64,000 bases of DNA from Bacteroidota bacterium (GTDB lineage Bacteria; Bacteroidota; Bacteroidia; UKL13-3). The DNA lies in assembly GCA_040388375.1 (NCBI GenBank), contig JAZKBU010000003.1:124001-188000 (forward strand), read 5' to 3'. The notes under the pieces were generated by a model that worked only from the letters and a program-made list of their open reading frames with translations, had not been told where the DNA came from and made no database searches. Numbering within the stretch: position 1 is the stretch's first letter; each line of letters starts with the position of its first letter. Both the position numbers and the translations under genes were made by a program. Shown here piece after piece: positions 1-9,040 of the stretch.

Positions 1-1
1 T

Positions 2-505
2 TTAAAACAACGACATAACATAGCACCCGAAGACGATAGAGCCATAGGCAGTTGGAATAGCGAAAAAGAGTTTCAAAAGCTAATGGGTTTGTTTAGAGGG
101 ATAGAGTTATTGGTTTGGATAGTAGGAGTAGGAACCCTGCTGGCAGGCGTAATAGGCGTAAGCAATATTATGCTCATCATAGTAAAAGAACGAACAAAAG
201 AAATAGGCGTGCGCAGAGCCATAGGCGCATCTCCATTAAACATAATGAGTCAGGTAGTATCAGAAAGTATAGTACTAACAGCTATAGCAGGCTATGTTGG
301 ATTAGTGTGTGGCGTATTTGCTTTAGAAGCAGTGAACGTAGCTATAAAAGGACAAGAAACAGGCATGTTTCAAAACCCGGGAGTTGATATAGTTATTGCT
401 TTAAAAGCATTAGCCATACTTGTTATTTCAGGAGCCCTTGCAGGTATTATCCCTGCACGAAAAGCAGTATCAATAAGTCCGGTAGAAGCATTAAGAACAG
501 AATAA
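2..505 (+). CDS. MacB-like ABC transporter permease, 3' part (partial)
   Basis: The reading frame is open from the left edge, so only the last 167 residues are visible and the true start lies outside the window. They form the C-terminal half of an FtsX/MacB-type permease: a membrane segment (IVGVGTLLAGVIGVSNIM), the conserved cytoplasmic stretch KERTKEIGVRRAIGAS, two further hydrophobic segments, and the terminal motif IPARKAVSISPVEALRTE. In this family the permease works with an ATPase and a periplasmic adaptor to move substrates or transmit force across the envelope. The next gene encodes a matching adaptor. Whether an ATPase domain or gene lies upstream cannot be seen. Confidence 0.9.
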   Translation, partial: LKQRHNIAPEDDRAIGSWNSEKEFQKLMGLFRGIELLVWIVGVGTLLAGVIGVSNIMLIIVKERTKEIGVRRAIGASPLNIMSQVVSESIVLTAIAGYVGLVCGVFALEAVNVAIKGQETGMFQNPGVDIVIALKALAILVISGALAGIIPARKAVSISPVEALRTE

Positions 506-514
506 ATTTGGCAA

Positions 515-610
515 CTAGCTACTAGCTCCCGATAGTTATCGGGATGGCTACTGGCATGAAGTATAAAAGTATTAATAAAAAGCTAGCGGCCAGAAGCCAG
601 CAGCTAGAAG
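515..610. repeat. Intergenic palindrome with AGC/CTAG-rich low-complexity flanks
   Basis: The spacer between permease and adaptor contains a perfect inverted repeat, TCCCGATA-GT-TATCGGGA. It is flanked by degenerate repetitions of CTAGCTACTAGC-like and GCCAGAAGCCAGCAGCTAGAAGC-like words. It has no U-run, so it is not a classical terminator for the preceding gene. It looks like a short dispersed repeat inserted within an operon. A lone half-site (TATCCCGATAG) occurs again near 46834. Confidence 0.5.
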
Positions 611-623
611 CAAAAGAATAAGT

Positions 624-1727
624 ATGAAAAAAATAATAAAGACATTAGTATTTGTAGCATTAGGAGCATTGTTTGTATACACCATTTATTACCTGTATGC
701 AAAAAACCAGGAAAAACCTGTTGTATTTAAAACTACCCAGGCCAGCGAAACAGATATAGTTAAAAAAACCTTGGCCACGGGTAGTATTGTGCCACGCAGA
801 GAAATTAATATCAAGCCACAAGTATCAGGCATAATAGAAAAAATATATGTGGTAGCAGGTACACATGTAAGCAAAGGCGATATGATAGCCCGTATAAAAA
901 TTATTCCTAACATGATAAATTTAGCCAATGCAGAAAGCAGGATTACCCGTGCTAAGCTGGCTTTAGATAATGCTAAAATAGACTTTGATAGGTACCAGAA
1001 ATTATATGACCAGAAAATGGTTTCCTTATCAGAGTTCCAACCCTTTGCCTTGTCTTATAAAAATGCCAGTGAAGAGCTGGAAGCAGCCGAAAACAATATA
1101 GCTTTAATAAAAGAAGGCGTAAGCAAATCAGGCGGAAAAGTAACCAACACCATTGTACGTAGCACTATAGACGGAATGATACTCGATATACCCGTTAAAG
1201 AAGGCGGTAGCGTTATAGAAAGCAATAACTTTAACGAAGGAACCACAATAGCTTCCATAGCCGATATGGGTGAAATGATTTTTGACGGCAAGGTAGATGA
1301 AAGCGAAGTAGGAAAAATAAAACCCGGTATGTCGTTAATATTAACCATTGGCGCATTAGACACCTTTAAGTTTGATGCCAATTTAGAATACATAGCACCC
1401 AAAGGTGTAAAAGAAAATGGAGCCATTCAGTTTCAGATTAAAGCCAAAGTAAATTTACAAAAAGGCGTGTTTTTACGCGCAGGCTATAGCAGTACAGCCG
1501 ATATAGTTTTAGCCAGACGCAACAAAGTAATGTCCTTACCCGAAGCCGTTTTACAATTTGAAAATGGTAAAACATTTGTTGAAGTAGAAACCACACCACA
1601 AGTATTTGAAAAACGATTTATACAAACAGGCTTAAGTGATGGAATAAATATTGAAATATTGGGGGGAATAAAAAAAGAAGATAAAATTAAAGATCCTAAT
1701 ATAAGCGCAGAAGAAGAACAGGATTAA
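624..1727 (+). CDS. HlyD/MacA-family efflux periplasmic adaptor
   Basis: This 367-residue protein starts with an N-terminal membrane anchor (residues about 5-25). A split biotinyl-lipoyl domain follows (PQVSGIIEKIYVVAGTHVSKGD, later STIDGMILDIPVKEGGSV), enclosing an alpha-helical hairpin rich in Ala, Glu and Lys. A beta-barrel and membrane-proximal domain complete it. This is the usual order for RND/ABC efflux adaptors, which bridge an inner-membrane transporter and an outer-membrane channel. It lies 118 bases behind the MacB-like permease on the same strand, so a MacAB-type export pair is the natural reading. The helical hairpin is short. Its stop overlaps the convergent dgkA stop by four bases. 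Substrate unknown. Confidence 0.88.
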   Translation: MKKIIKTLVFVALGALFVYTIYYLYAKNQEKPVVFKTTQASETDIVKKTLATGSIVPRREINIKPQVSGIIEKIYVVAGTHVSKGDMIARIKIIPNMINLANAESRITRAKLALDNAKIDFDRYQKLYDQKMVSLSEFQPFALSYKNASEELEAAENNIALIKEGVSKSGGKVTNTIVRSTIDGMILDIPVKEGGSVIESNNFNEGTTIASIADMGEMIFDGKVDESEVGKIKPGMSLILTIGALDTFKFDANLEYIAPKGVKENGAIQFQIKAKVNLQKGVFLRAGYSSTADIVLARRNKVMSLPEAVLQFENGKTFVEVETTPQVFEKRFIQTGLSDGINIEILGGIKKEDKIKDPNISAEEEQD

Positions 1728-2083
1728 AAAAACTTAGGCACAAAAATAAGCACGCCAACAATAACAGCGGCTATAGAAGTAATTAAAACACCGGCAGCAG
1801 CTAAGTCTTTTACCAGTCCTGCTTTGTCGTGTTTTTGTGGATGCAGTAAATCAATGGTTTTTTCAATAGCCGTATTAAAAGCTTCAGCAGCTATTACAGC
1901 CGAAATAGTAAGTGTTATAATAATCCATTCAATGGCATTTAACTCAAAAAACCAGCCGGCAACCACTACAACAAAAGTGGCAAATAAATGCACCATGGCA
2001 TTTCCTTCGTTACTAAAAAGCCATATAATGCCATTTAGTGCAGGTTTAAATGATATGAGCCTTTTATGTATAAAATTTTTCAT
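1724..2083 (-). CDS. dgkA: Diacylglycerol kinase family protein (undecaprenol kinase type)
   Basis: A 119-residue integral membrane protein of DgkA length. It phosphorylates a membrane lipid alcohol; in non-proteobacterial members undecaprenol is a common substrate. The sequence shows NEGNAMVH near residue 25, the signature AEAFNTAIEKTIDLL with the expected acidic residues (Glu67 and Glu74), then KAGLVKDLAAAGVL, and three hydrophobic segments. I chose the ATG at 2083 over the upstream in-frame TTG at 2095 because it gives the conventional N-terminus and length. It converges with the efflux adaptor gene. Confidence 0.88.
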   Translation of the reverse strand: MKNFIHKRLISFKPALNGIIWLFSNEGNAMVHLFATFVVVVAGWFFELNAIEWIIITLTISAVIAAEAFNTAIEKTIDLLHPQKHDKAGLVKDLAAAGVLITSIAAVIVGVLIFVPKFF

Positions 2084-2165
2084 GCTTGGTAACAAAGAAA
2101 GTTAATTTTTATTTTTAAATACATTCCCTTAAGAATATTTTAGGAAAAGGAATAGGTAATTCAAT

Positions 2166-2173
2166 TATTTTTG
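2166..2173 (+). promoter_or_regulatory. Bacteroidota-type -7 box TATTTTTG
   Basis: TATTTTTG matches the TAnnTTTG consensus of the Bacteroidota housekeeping sigma factor and ends only 10 bases before the ATG at 2184. A clear -33 TTG is not visible. If used, the transcript leader would be only a few bases long. Confidence 0.45.
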
Positions 2174-2183
2174 TTGAAAGCAT

Positions 2184-2864
2184 ATGTCAGGAATATATAA
2201 AATAGCAATCGTTTTTTTCTCCTTGTTTATAGGGCAGTTTGTATATGCCCAAAATAAAGAGGTAGTAGATTCAACCTTGGATGAGGAAGAAGTAACAGAT
2301 GTATTGCCAATGCCCGATGGCAAATATAAAATAGGTTTAAAATTAGGTGTGCTGGGTAGTACCATTTCAGGCGAAGAGAACACCAACAACACCATTAAGT
2401 TTGGTTTAAGTGGTGGAGCTTATTTACGCAGGAAATTCAAAAGCGAAAAATGGGGTTTTCAAATAGAGTTAAACGGAAGTTTCAGAGGCAGTAACTACGA
2501 AGCTAATGATACCAACTATTCATCTATCCGTTTGGTATGTTTAGATGTACCATTGTATTTATTTTTTAACCTGACAAAAAACGAAGACCATAAAATTATT
2601 TTGGGACCACAATTTTCCTATTTGTTAAGTTCGGCCTTGTATAAAAATCAATTTAATTTACCCGAATCCAAACCACCCAAACTAGTTGAATACGATATAT
2701 TAGCATGTGGAGGATACCATTACAGGTTAGGTCATATTGCCATACAAACAATGTTTAAATACGGTTTTGTGAATATAAATAATGGTTTATTGCCTAATAT
2801 TACACCCGCTAATCAAGGAAAAAGTATGCATAATCTTATCTTTGAAGTCAACTTATTATTTTAA
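2184..2864 (+). CDS. Outer membrane beta-barrel protein (PorT-like)
   Basis: A 226-residue protein with a signal peptide (MSGIYKIAIVFFSLFIGQFVYAQ) and a run of alternating hydrophobic and polar strands typical of small eight-stranded outer-membrane barrels. It has a glycine-rich first strand (YKIGLKLGVLGSTIS), repeated aromatic strand ends and a C-terminal strand ending in LLF. The family is common in Bacteroidota and its members mostly have unknown roles. It precedes pyrF by 18 bases and may be co-transcribed, though the two functions are unrelated. Confidence 0.75.
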   Translation: MSGIYKIAIVFFSLFIGQFVYAQNKEVVDSTLDEEEVTDVLPMPDGKYKIGLKLGVLGSTISGEENTNNTIKFGLSGGAYLRRKFKSEKWGFQIELNGSFRGSNYEANDTNYSSIRLVCLDVPLYLFFNLTKNEDHKIILGPQFSYLLSSALYKNQFNLPESKPPKLVEYDILACGGYHYRLGHIAIQTMFKYGFVNINNGLLPNITPANQGKSMHNLIFEVNLLF

Positions 2865-2882
2865 TATTTAACATCATTTTTT

Positions 2883-3686
2883 GTGACCAAACAAGAGCTT
2901 ATTAATCAAATAAAAACAAAAAGAAATTTTTTGTGCATAGGTTTAGACACCGATTTATCTAAAATCCCTGCCCATTTACTAGATACCGAAGACCCAGTAT
3001 TTGAATTTAATAAAGCCATTATAGCAGCTACCAAAGATTATTGCGTTTGCTATAAAATAAATACAGCATTTTACGAAGCCAATGGAATAAAAGGTTGGCA
3101 AAGTATGGCCAAAACATTGGCTGAAATTCCGGCTGATATTTTAACCATAGCCGATGCCAAAAGAGGAGATATAGGCAATACCAGTAATATGTATGCCAAA
3201 GCTTTTTTTGAAACACTAAACTTTGATGCTATTACATTAGCTCCATACATGGGCAACGATAGCTTAGCTCCGTTTTTTGAATATAAAAATAAGTGGGGAA
3301 TAGTACTGGCATTAACCAGCAATGCAGGTAGTGCCGATTACGAACAACAAAAAATAGAAGGTGAGTTTTTATATGAGCGTGTGGTTAAAAATACTTGCAA
3401 ATTAGCTACAGATAATAACTTGATGTTTGTAGTAGGAGCCACCAAACCACAGGATTTTATTACCATACGAAAACACGCAGCCAATCACTTTTTATTGGTA
3501 CCGGGTGTAGGTGCGCAAGGCGGTAGTTTAGCCGAAGTAGTTAAATACGGAATGAATAGCGATATCGGCTTATTAATAAATGCTTCGCGAAGTATTATTT
3601 ACGCTAGCAATGGAATCAATTTTGCTGAAGAGGCACAGGCAGAAGCCAAAAGAATGTGCGAAGAAATGAGCGCTTATATTGTTTAA
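2883..3686 (+). CDS. pyrF: Orotidine 5'-phosphate decarboxylase
   Basis: Catalyses the last step of de novo UMP synthesis, OMP to UMP plus CO2, in the cytoplasm. The 267-residue length and sequence fit the longer PyrF subfamily. The catalytic signature ADAKRGDIGNTS places the active lysine at residue 93 between Asp91 and Asp96. The substrate-phosphate region is seen as LVPGVGAQGG and the N-terminal IGLDTD is conserved. Translation starts at GTG; no ATG gives a complete N-terminus. It follows the outer-membrane protein gene closely and converges with the gene at 3697. Confidence 0.95.
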   Translation: MTKQELINQIKTKRNFLCIGLDTDLSKIPAHLLDTEDPVFEFNKAIIAATKDYCVCYKINTAFYEANGIKGWQSMAKTLAEIPADILTIADAKRGDIGNTSNMYAKAFFETLNFDAITLAPYMGNDSLAPFFEYKNKWGIVLALTSNAGSADYEQQKIEGEFLYERVVKNTCKLATDNNLMFVVGATKPQDFITIRKHAANHFLLVPGVGAQGGSLAEVVKYGMNSDIGLLINASRSIIYASNGINFAEEAQAEAKRMCEEMSAYIV

Positions 3687-3696
3687 GCTAACCCGT

Positions 3697-4239
3697 TTAC
3701 TTAACCAGTATTACCCAACCGTCAGCTAACTTATATTTTGGATTTTCAGGTAGTATAAAAGCGGTGATTAGTGTAGTTGTAAGGCCAATACCAACTGATA
3801 TGCCCAACGTCTCCCAAAACCCTATTTTATTGTACCTGAATAAATCAATACCGCCAACATAAGTTGCCACTAATATAGATGTAGACAATAACGATTTTGC
3901 TATAGTTCTGCCCGTAGTAATGCGCCTGAAAGAAACAATATCCTTCAATAAAATAATTCTGTAGCTAGCATCATATTTCCCGCTTAATTTTTGAACCCAT
4001 TCTATTTGAGGTTCATTTATATTTCCCAGTGTTATACTGCTATCAGTTATATCAGTAATTACATTTTTGTGGTGAAACAGTTGGTTATTATAGGCTAAAT
4101 ACTGCACACTTAATGTTTGACCAATACTGGCTTCAATTACCTCATTGCTCCTGGTATTAATAAACCTGATTGTTTTTTGAGCATACAACCCAAAAACAGT
4201 AAAGCATAATAGAAAGAGTAATAAAAAGGATTTTATCAT
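3697..4239 (-). CDS. Hypothetical exported protein with membrane segments
   Basis: I do not recognise this 180-residue protein. The ATG at 4239 is chosen because it opens directly with a signal peptide (MIKSFLLLFLLCFTVFGLYAQ); a longer in-frame start would prepend 17 unlikely residues. The mature part is a small beta-rich region containing EASIGQTLSVQYLAYNN and SYRIILLKDIVSFRRI. Two hydrophobic stretches follow (SLLSTSILVATYVGGIDLF and GISVGIGLTTTLITAFIL). Its ATG overlaps the stop of the upstream DUF2851 gene in an ATGA junction, so the two are translationally coupled. Confidence 0.65.
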   Translation of the reverse strand: MIKSFLLLFLLCFTVFGLYAQKTIRFINTRSNEVIEASIGQTLSVQYLAYNNQLFHHKNVITDITDSSITLGNINEPQIEWVQKLSGKYDASYRIILLKDIVSFRRITTGRTIAKSLLSTSILVATYVGGIDLFRYNKIGFWETLGISVGIGLTTTLITAFILPENPKYKLADGWVILVK

Positions 4240-5519
4240 AAAGTGGGGGCATTGTTTAATACACTGTAACCAATGGCACATTGTAAGCATTTTTGATTAG
4301 CGCAATATTCATTTTTTAATTGTAATAATGCCTGTGTTTGCAAAGCATTTGTTGTTTTTAAATTTAAGCCTGCCCAAAAGGTTACAATATTATTTTTCTC
4401 CGGTTGTAAATCTTCCAGCCAGTTTAGTGCCTTTTGACTTTTTTCTTCATCAAAGCGTAATTTACCGTATAAAAAAACAATAGGTATGACCGCATTAATC
4501 AGCAAAGTATTAATAGCGGCTTTGCCTAAGTCAGTTTTTAAATCATCAAAATCATGATTGCTTAATTCAGATAGATGGATAAGATGCAAATGTTTTAACT
4601 GATACAAGTTAAGCAAGTCGTTAACAGATTCAGCTTCTAAAATTTTAGAAAACAAATGACTGCTTTGGTATAATAAAGCAGCAAATTGCATAAGCCGTAT
4701 AGTTGGAAAATTACTTGGCCTTGTTTTTCCAAATTTCCAGATAGAAGCATCAACACTAATTAGGTTATACTTCTTTTTCAAAAACACATATTCCGATTGC
4801 AGATAACGCAAATAATCATCATTCAGTTTTTTATCTAAAAATCCGGCTGTTCCCAACACCAAAGCCTCTATCTGGCTTAGTTTATCCTTGTGCTTAGCTA
4901 TTACAGTAAGCGGTAAGTTTTGAGCAACCCATTCAAAAGCCTGTTCATTTATTTTTTGCCCAAAATAGCGGGCGGTAATGATGTAAAACGTTTGTTCCCA
5001 ATTGTTATTAGTAGCTTGCAGCAACAACTCTATTCGTTCACATTTGTTTTCTAAACGTTCCACTACCAATCTGTTTAGCCATGTATTTAGTTTAAAATCA
5101 TCAGGTAAAACAAAAATAGACTTGCATGGAATTTCTTGTTTTTGTTGCTGTAGTATAGCGTATTTACTTAAAAGCGATGGAGGTAAAAGCGGTTTAAGTT
5201 CAAGTGTTAAAAAAGGATTATTGGAAGAATCGTAAATAACTTTGTCGTTTTCAAAAACCACATGTAAAATTACATTGTCATATTTTTTATCACCGGTATG
5301 TTTGTGGTTTAACCAATCGCTTGCTTTTATATGAATTTCAATATTACCCACCAAAATAGTATTGTCTATTCTGATCTGGGCATTAAAAAAATCAGGTCCC
5401 GCGTCTTTGTTTAATTGACCCGGATTAATTATTTCAATACGTTGAGAATTGTTTAATAGTAAGTTTTGCTTCGCTAGTATTTTGCTCTGCCATATAAAAT
5501 GCAAAAGTTCTTCTTTCAT
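4236..5519 (-). CDS. DUF2851 family protein
   Basis: A 427-residue soluble protein matching DUF2851, an uncharacterised family common in Bacteroidota. The diagnostic N-terminal region contains HFIWQSK, INPGQLNKDAGPDFFNAQI, GNIEIHIKASDW and the YDNVILHVVFEND strand. The C-terminal region ends with a CANQKCLQCAIGYSVL segment carrying three closely spaced cysteines. Conserved acidic and histidine residues near the N-terminus hint at a nuclease-like or metal-binding fold, but that is inference. It is coupled by ATGA overlap to the exported protein downstream. Confidence 0.85.
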   Translation of the reverse strand: MKEELLHFIWQSKILAKQNLLLNNSQRIEIINPGQLNKDAGPDFFNAQIRIDNTILVGNIEIHIKASDWLNHKHTGDKKYDNVILHVVFENDKVIYDSSNNPFLTLELKPLLPPSLLSKYAILQQQKQEIPCKSIFVLPDDFKLNTWLNRLVVERLENKCERIELLLQATNNNWEQTFYIITARYFGQKINEQAFEWVAQNLPLTVIAKHKDKLSQIEALVLGTAGFLDKKLNDDYLRYLQSEYVFLKKKYNLISVDASIWKFGKTRPSNFPTIRLMQFAALLYQSSHLFSKILEAESVNDLLNLYQLKHLHLIHLSELSNHDFDDLKTDLGKAAINTLLINAVIPIVFLYGKLRFDEEKSQKALNWLEDLQPEKNNIVTFWAGLNLKTTNALQTQALLQLKNEYCANQKCLQCAIGYSVLNNAPTL

Positions 5520-5542
5520 ATTCAGTTACTGCAATATAATAG

Positions 5543-5550
5543 CAAATTTA
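5543..5550 (-). promoter_or_regulatory. -7 box TAAATTTG for the DUF2851 gene
   Basis: Read on the minus strand, TAAATTTG matches TAnnTTTG and ends 23 bases upstream of the ATG at 5519. No convincing -33 TTG is present at the usual distance, so support is moderate. Confidence 0.4.
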
Positions 5551-5651
5551 GAATAATACATTTTTCGAATTATTAATCTATAATTTACACTATAGTAACA
5601 CTATATAAAAATAAAATACAATATATTGCGAAGCTATTTAAACAGCAAAAT

Positions 5652-8435
5652 ATGTTAAAAAAATTTATATTAAACATTAGTTTTTGCTTGGCAGTTATTG
5701 CCTCGCAAGCGCAAGCATTGCTTCCAACAGGTTGGAATTTTTCTTCTCCCAGCAGTACAACACCACCAACGGGGTGGACATTAAATTTAGGTACCAATGG
5801 CAACACTACTTACGCTTTTGGAGTAGGCGATGCTATTGCCTGCAGATTAGATGCAACAGGTGAAAATATAGTGATTAATGTAGCTGACAAACCCGGTACA
5901 TTAAGTTATTATTTAAGCCCCCAAAATGCAGGAAATCCTTGGGGAGGTCAGTTTGATATTCAAGAAAGTAATGATGGAGGAACTTGGTCAATAGTGCGTT
6001 CAGTTACTTCAAAAGCCACTACAACAACCAATTTTACAAATGGTAAGTATACCGATGTTTTAAAACAAACAACTCGTTTTGTCAGGTTTTATTATACCAC
6101 TAAAATAGCAGGCGGTAGTGCTTCTATACCAGGTGGTAATATGGCGTTAGATAGTGTATTAATTACAGCAGCTCCTATTGCAGCAACCCCAACCATACAA
6201 GTTAGTGGCAACACAGGAATTATTGGCAACAATGGTGATTATACCGTAGGTAATGCAACCAGCTTTACTTTTAAAGTTAAAAATGTTGGATCAGCCGATA
6301 CTTTAGTTATTGATAGTATTAATTTTAGTGGAAGTAGTGCTTCAGCATATGCAGTTACCAATACATTTCCTATTAAAGTAGCCTCAAAAGATTCAATGCT
6401 TATTAATTGTACCCTTAATACAAGCGGTAATGGTAGCAGGTTAGCAGCTATTAATATTTTTAACAACGATGTAGATAAACAACAATTTATTGCAAACCTA
6501 TATGGTATTGCCGGTAGCCTTGCCACAGAACCTTTGTTTAAACCCGTATCAGTTACTTTTAGCAATATTACTGCATATGGTTTAAATGTTGTATTAGCCG
6601 ATACAGCTACTGCTTCAACAGAAAACTACATAGTATTGCGCAAACGCAACGGAACAATAACAGAAGTTCCCGTTGATGGACAAACCTACCAAAAAGGAGA
6701 TTATATAGGTGCTGCACAAGTAGCCTATATTGGTCAAGTGGGTTCATTTAAACCAACCTATATTTTGGCCAACAATAACTACACCTTTGCTGCTTTTGCA
6801 TTTAACGGTCCTTCAACTTACGAAAACTATTTAACCAGTAATTTTACTTCATCATCAGTTCAATCATTGGCAGGAAATGCAGGTAGCTACTACAGTAGTA
6901 TCAATACAAGTGCTCCTACTTTCATAGCAGATTTAAGTGCTAAAGTAAATCCACACGATACCATTTTTTATAGCAACTATATTACTACGGTAATCAATAA
7001 TTTTTTAACCAGAGATACCATACAAGGTAAAAAAGTAGTGAATTGCGTATATACAGGCATTGCTTATGTATACAACGAGCCATTTGTGTGGAATGCAAGT
7101 AATAGCACAGGAATATTAACTAGGGAACATACACGTGCGCAAAGCACTATGCCTAGTAATACCGCTGCACAAAATCCAAGCTGGCCTCGTAGCCCAAGTA
7201 ATTTAGAACTACCGGAATATAACGACCAACATAATTTATTCCCTGCCGATCAAATTAATGCAAATGGTGTTCGTTCCAACTATCCTTTTGGGGAATGTGT
7301 AACTGTTACATCTACTTCGCCAACAGGTAAAGGTAAATTGGGTAAAGATGCCAATAACAATACCATATACGAGCCTAAAGATGAGCAAAAAGGAGATTTA
7401 GCACGTGCTTTATTCTACATGTCAGTTTGCTATAACGGTATAAATGGAAACAACTGGAGCTTGCCGTCTAATCAAGGCTTAGCTGTATTATTAAAATGGC
7501 ACCAACAAGATCCACCAAGTGAAGAAGAAATTGCACGTCATGAATACATTGCTTCAGTACAGCACAATAGAAACCCATTCATTGACAATCCTAGCTGGGC
7601 TAATTTGATTGATTTCAAAACAATGACATTGATTCAAAACAAAGTGTTAACGGTAAATGCACCCAATGGTGGCGAAAATCTTATTGCAGGTAAAACAACA
7701 CCTGTTATCTGGTTGTCAGCAAACATAACAGGCAAAGTAAAATTAGAATATACTACTAATGGAACAGACTTTAATTTTATTGATTCAGTAAATGCGACTA
7801 CCGGAAATTATTCATGGACAATACCAGCAGTAGCTACCAGCACTGCAAAAATTAAAGTATCAGCAACCGATAATTCAATCAGCGATTTGAGTAATGCCAA
7901 CTTTACTATCAGTGTACCATCGTTACAATTATTAACCCCTGTAGCTACTGATATATGGAAAGGCAACGACAATAAATATATTACATGGCAAAGTGCTTTT
8001 GTTGATTCTATTACTATTGATTTAAAAGATGGCTCAACATTACTTTGGTCAATAAAAGAAGCTGCAGGTAAAGACAGTTTTTCTATTGCTGTACCAGATG
8101 TAAACGCAAATAATGCCAAAGTTTACATAACCGAAGTAAACGGCAGTTTAAAAGACAGCAGCGCTGCCTTTAAAATTGAAAAAAGCGTATCAGTTCGCGA
8201 AGTATCAAACACAACCTTTGTTGTATATCCTAATCCGTCAAATGGAACCATTTACTTTAATACAAACATGAACATACGCAATGCTACTTATGAATTGTTT
8301 GATGTAACAGGTAAGTTAATGGCTGCGGATAATTTAGATAAAACAAATGCTATCCATATAGCACAAAAAGGAATTTATATTTTAAAGGCAAGTATTGATG
8401 AAAAAACCATTATTAAGAAAATAGTTGTAGAATAG
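5652..8435 (+). CDS. Secreted endonuclease I family protein with T9SS type A sorting domain
   Basis: A 927-residue multidomain exported nuclease. Order: signal peptide (to about residue 22); beta-sandwich region to about 175; choice-of-anchor-D-like domain (about 185-285); FN3-like region (about 290-415); endonuclease I domain (about 430-665); an Ig-like domain starting NAPNGGENLIAGKTTPVIW; and a C-terminal sorting domain with NPSNGTIYF and a KGIYILKASI strand. Catalytic features are REHTRAQS with His493, DQHNLFPAD near residue 525, GDLARALFYM and QHNRNPFIDNP. Family members cut DNA or RNA with a divalent metal. The T9SS tail implies release or cell-surface anchoring, so a role in nucleic acid scavenging is likely (inference). 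Confidence 0.9.
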   Translation: MLKKFILNISFCLAVIASQAQALLPTGWNFSSPSSTTPPTGWTLNLGTNGNTTYAFGVGDAIACRLDATGENIVINVADKPGTLSYYLSPQNAGNPWGGQFDIQESNDGGTWSIVRSVTSKATTTTNFTNGKYTDVLKQTTRFVRFYYTTKIAGGSASIPGGNMALDSVLITAAPIAATPTIQVSGNTGIIGNNGDYTVGNATSFTFKVKNVGSADTLVIDSINFSGSSASAYAVTNTFPIKVASKDSMLINCTLNTSGNGSRLAAINIFNNDVDKQQFIANLYGIAGSLATEPLFKPVSVTFSNITAYGLNVVLADTATASTENYIVLRKRNGTITEVPVDGQTYQKGDYIGAAQVAYIGQVGSFKPTYILANNNYTFAAFAFNGPSTYENYLTSNFTSSSVQSLAGNAGSYYSSINTSAPTFIADLSAKVNPHDTIFYSNYITTVINNFLTRDTIQGKKVVNCVYTGIAYVYNEPFVWNASNSTGILTREHTRAQSTMPSNTAAQNPSWPRSPSNLELPEYNDQHNLFPADQINANGVRSNYPFGECVTVTSTSPTGKGKLGKDANNNTIYEPKDEQKGDLARALFYMSVCYNGINGNNWSLPSNQGLAVLLKWHQQDPPSEEEIARHEYIASVQHNRNPFIDNPSWANLIDFKTMTLIQNKVLTVNAPNGGENLIAGKTTPVIWLSANITGKVKLEYTTNGTDFNFIDSVNATTGNYSWTIPAVATSTAKIKVSATDNSISDLSNANFTISVPSLQLLTPVATDIWKGNDNKYITWQSAFVDSITIDLKDGSTLLWSIKEAAGKDSFSIAVPDVNANNAKVYITEVNGSLKDSSAAFKIEKSVSVREVSNTTFVVYPNPSNGTIYFNTNMNIRNATYELFDVTGKLMAADNLDKTNAIHIAQKGIYILKASIDEKTIIKKIVVE

Positions 8436-8455
8436 TCAATATCATTACCATTTAA

Positions 8456-8492
8456 GAAACTACTTAGATTTAAAACCTAAGTAGTTTTTTTA
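8456..8492 (+). terminator. Rho-independent terminator after the endonuclease gene
   Basis: Perfect 10-bp stem AACTACTTAG / CTAAGTAGTT with a 9-base AT-rich loop followed by a T-run. It also lies at the end of the convergent gene at 8490. Confidence 0.85.
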
Positions 8493-8957
8493 TGCAATAT
8501 GCTGAATACTAAAAGTATTGTTATTAAAGGTAAAGCTCTCGCCAATTTGCTTACCCAGCATAGCTTTTGCCAAAGGCGCTTTGCCAGATATAACAGTTAC
8601 AGTTTGGGCCTCAATACTTACCTGGCCTAGTGCTACACTAACATAAAATAATTTGGTGTCACAATAAACTAGTGAGCCCATAATTACTTGTTTACCTACA
8701 GGCGTATTTTCTAATTTTAACAACGAAGTTAATTCCTCTTTGTTTTTAACAACTTGGCTTGCATTCATATCTCTCGCCAGTTGACTCATAGCTCTGCCCG
8801 TTTCATATTTATCGCCCATACTGCTTTTCTCTTCACTATTGGCTGCTTCTTGCGCTTCTTGCATAGCCTTTTCACCATCAGCTATATGTTGCAGCAAAAT
8901 ATTTTTGCAATGGGTAAACAGCGTTGTTTTATTAATAAGTACAATATTATCGGACAT
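8490..8957 (-). CDS. GreA/GreB-family transcription elongation factor-like protein
   Basis: A 155-residue protein with the two-part Gre layout. The N-terminal helical region (about 1-85) is rich in Ala, Glu and Lys and includes SSMGDKYETGRAMSQLARD. The C-terminal FKBP-like domain contains VISGKAPLAKAMLGKQIGESF, matching the Gre C-terminal signature. Gre factors rescue backtracked RNA polymerase by inserting a coiled coil into the secondary channel. Bacteroidota commonly carry such divergent homologues besides canonical GreA, and here the coiled-coil tip is not obviously the canonical acidic pair. Function in transcription is therefore probable but not proven. Confidence 0.72.
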   Translation of the reverse strand: MSDNIVLINKTTLFTHCKNILLQHIADGEKAMQEAQEAANSEEKSSMGDKYETGRAMSQLARDMNASQVVKNKEELTSLLKLENTPVGKQVIMGSLVYCDTKLFYVSVALGQVSIEAQTVTVISGKAPLAKAMLGKQIGESFTFNNNTFSIQHIA

Positions 8958-8985
8958 GTATTTGTTATAAATGAAAAGAATAAAA

Positions 8986-9024
8986 TAAAAACAGCCTACA
9001 ACTAAAAGTTATAGGCTGTTGAGT
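8986..9024 (-). terminator. Rho-independent terminator after the desaturase gene
   Basis: Read on the minus strand, AACAGCCTATAACT pairs with AGTTGTAGGCTGTT (one G-U wobble) around a short loop and is followed by a T-rich tract. Confidence 0.8.
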
Positions 9025-9040
9025 GAAATATTTTTATGTT

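Noticed and set aside
1055-1426. Minus-strand open frame inside the efflux adaptor gene
   Set aside because: Shadow of a gene with clear HlyD-type sequence; no independent evidence.
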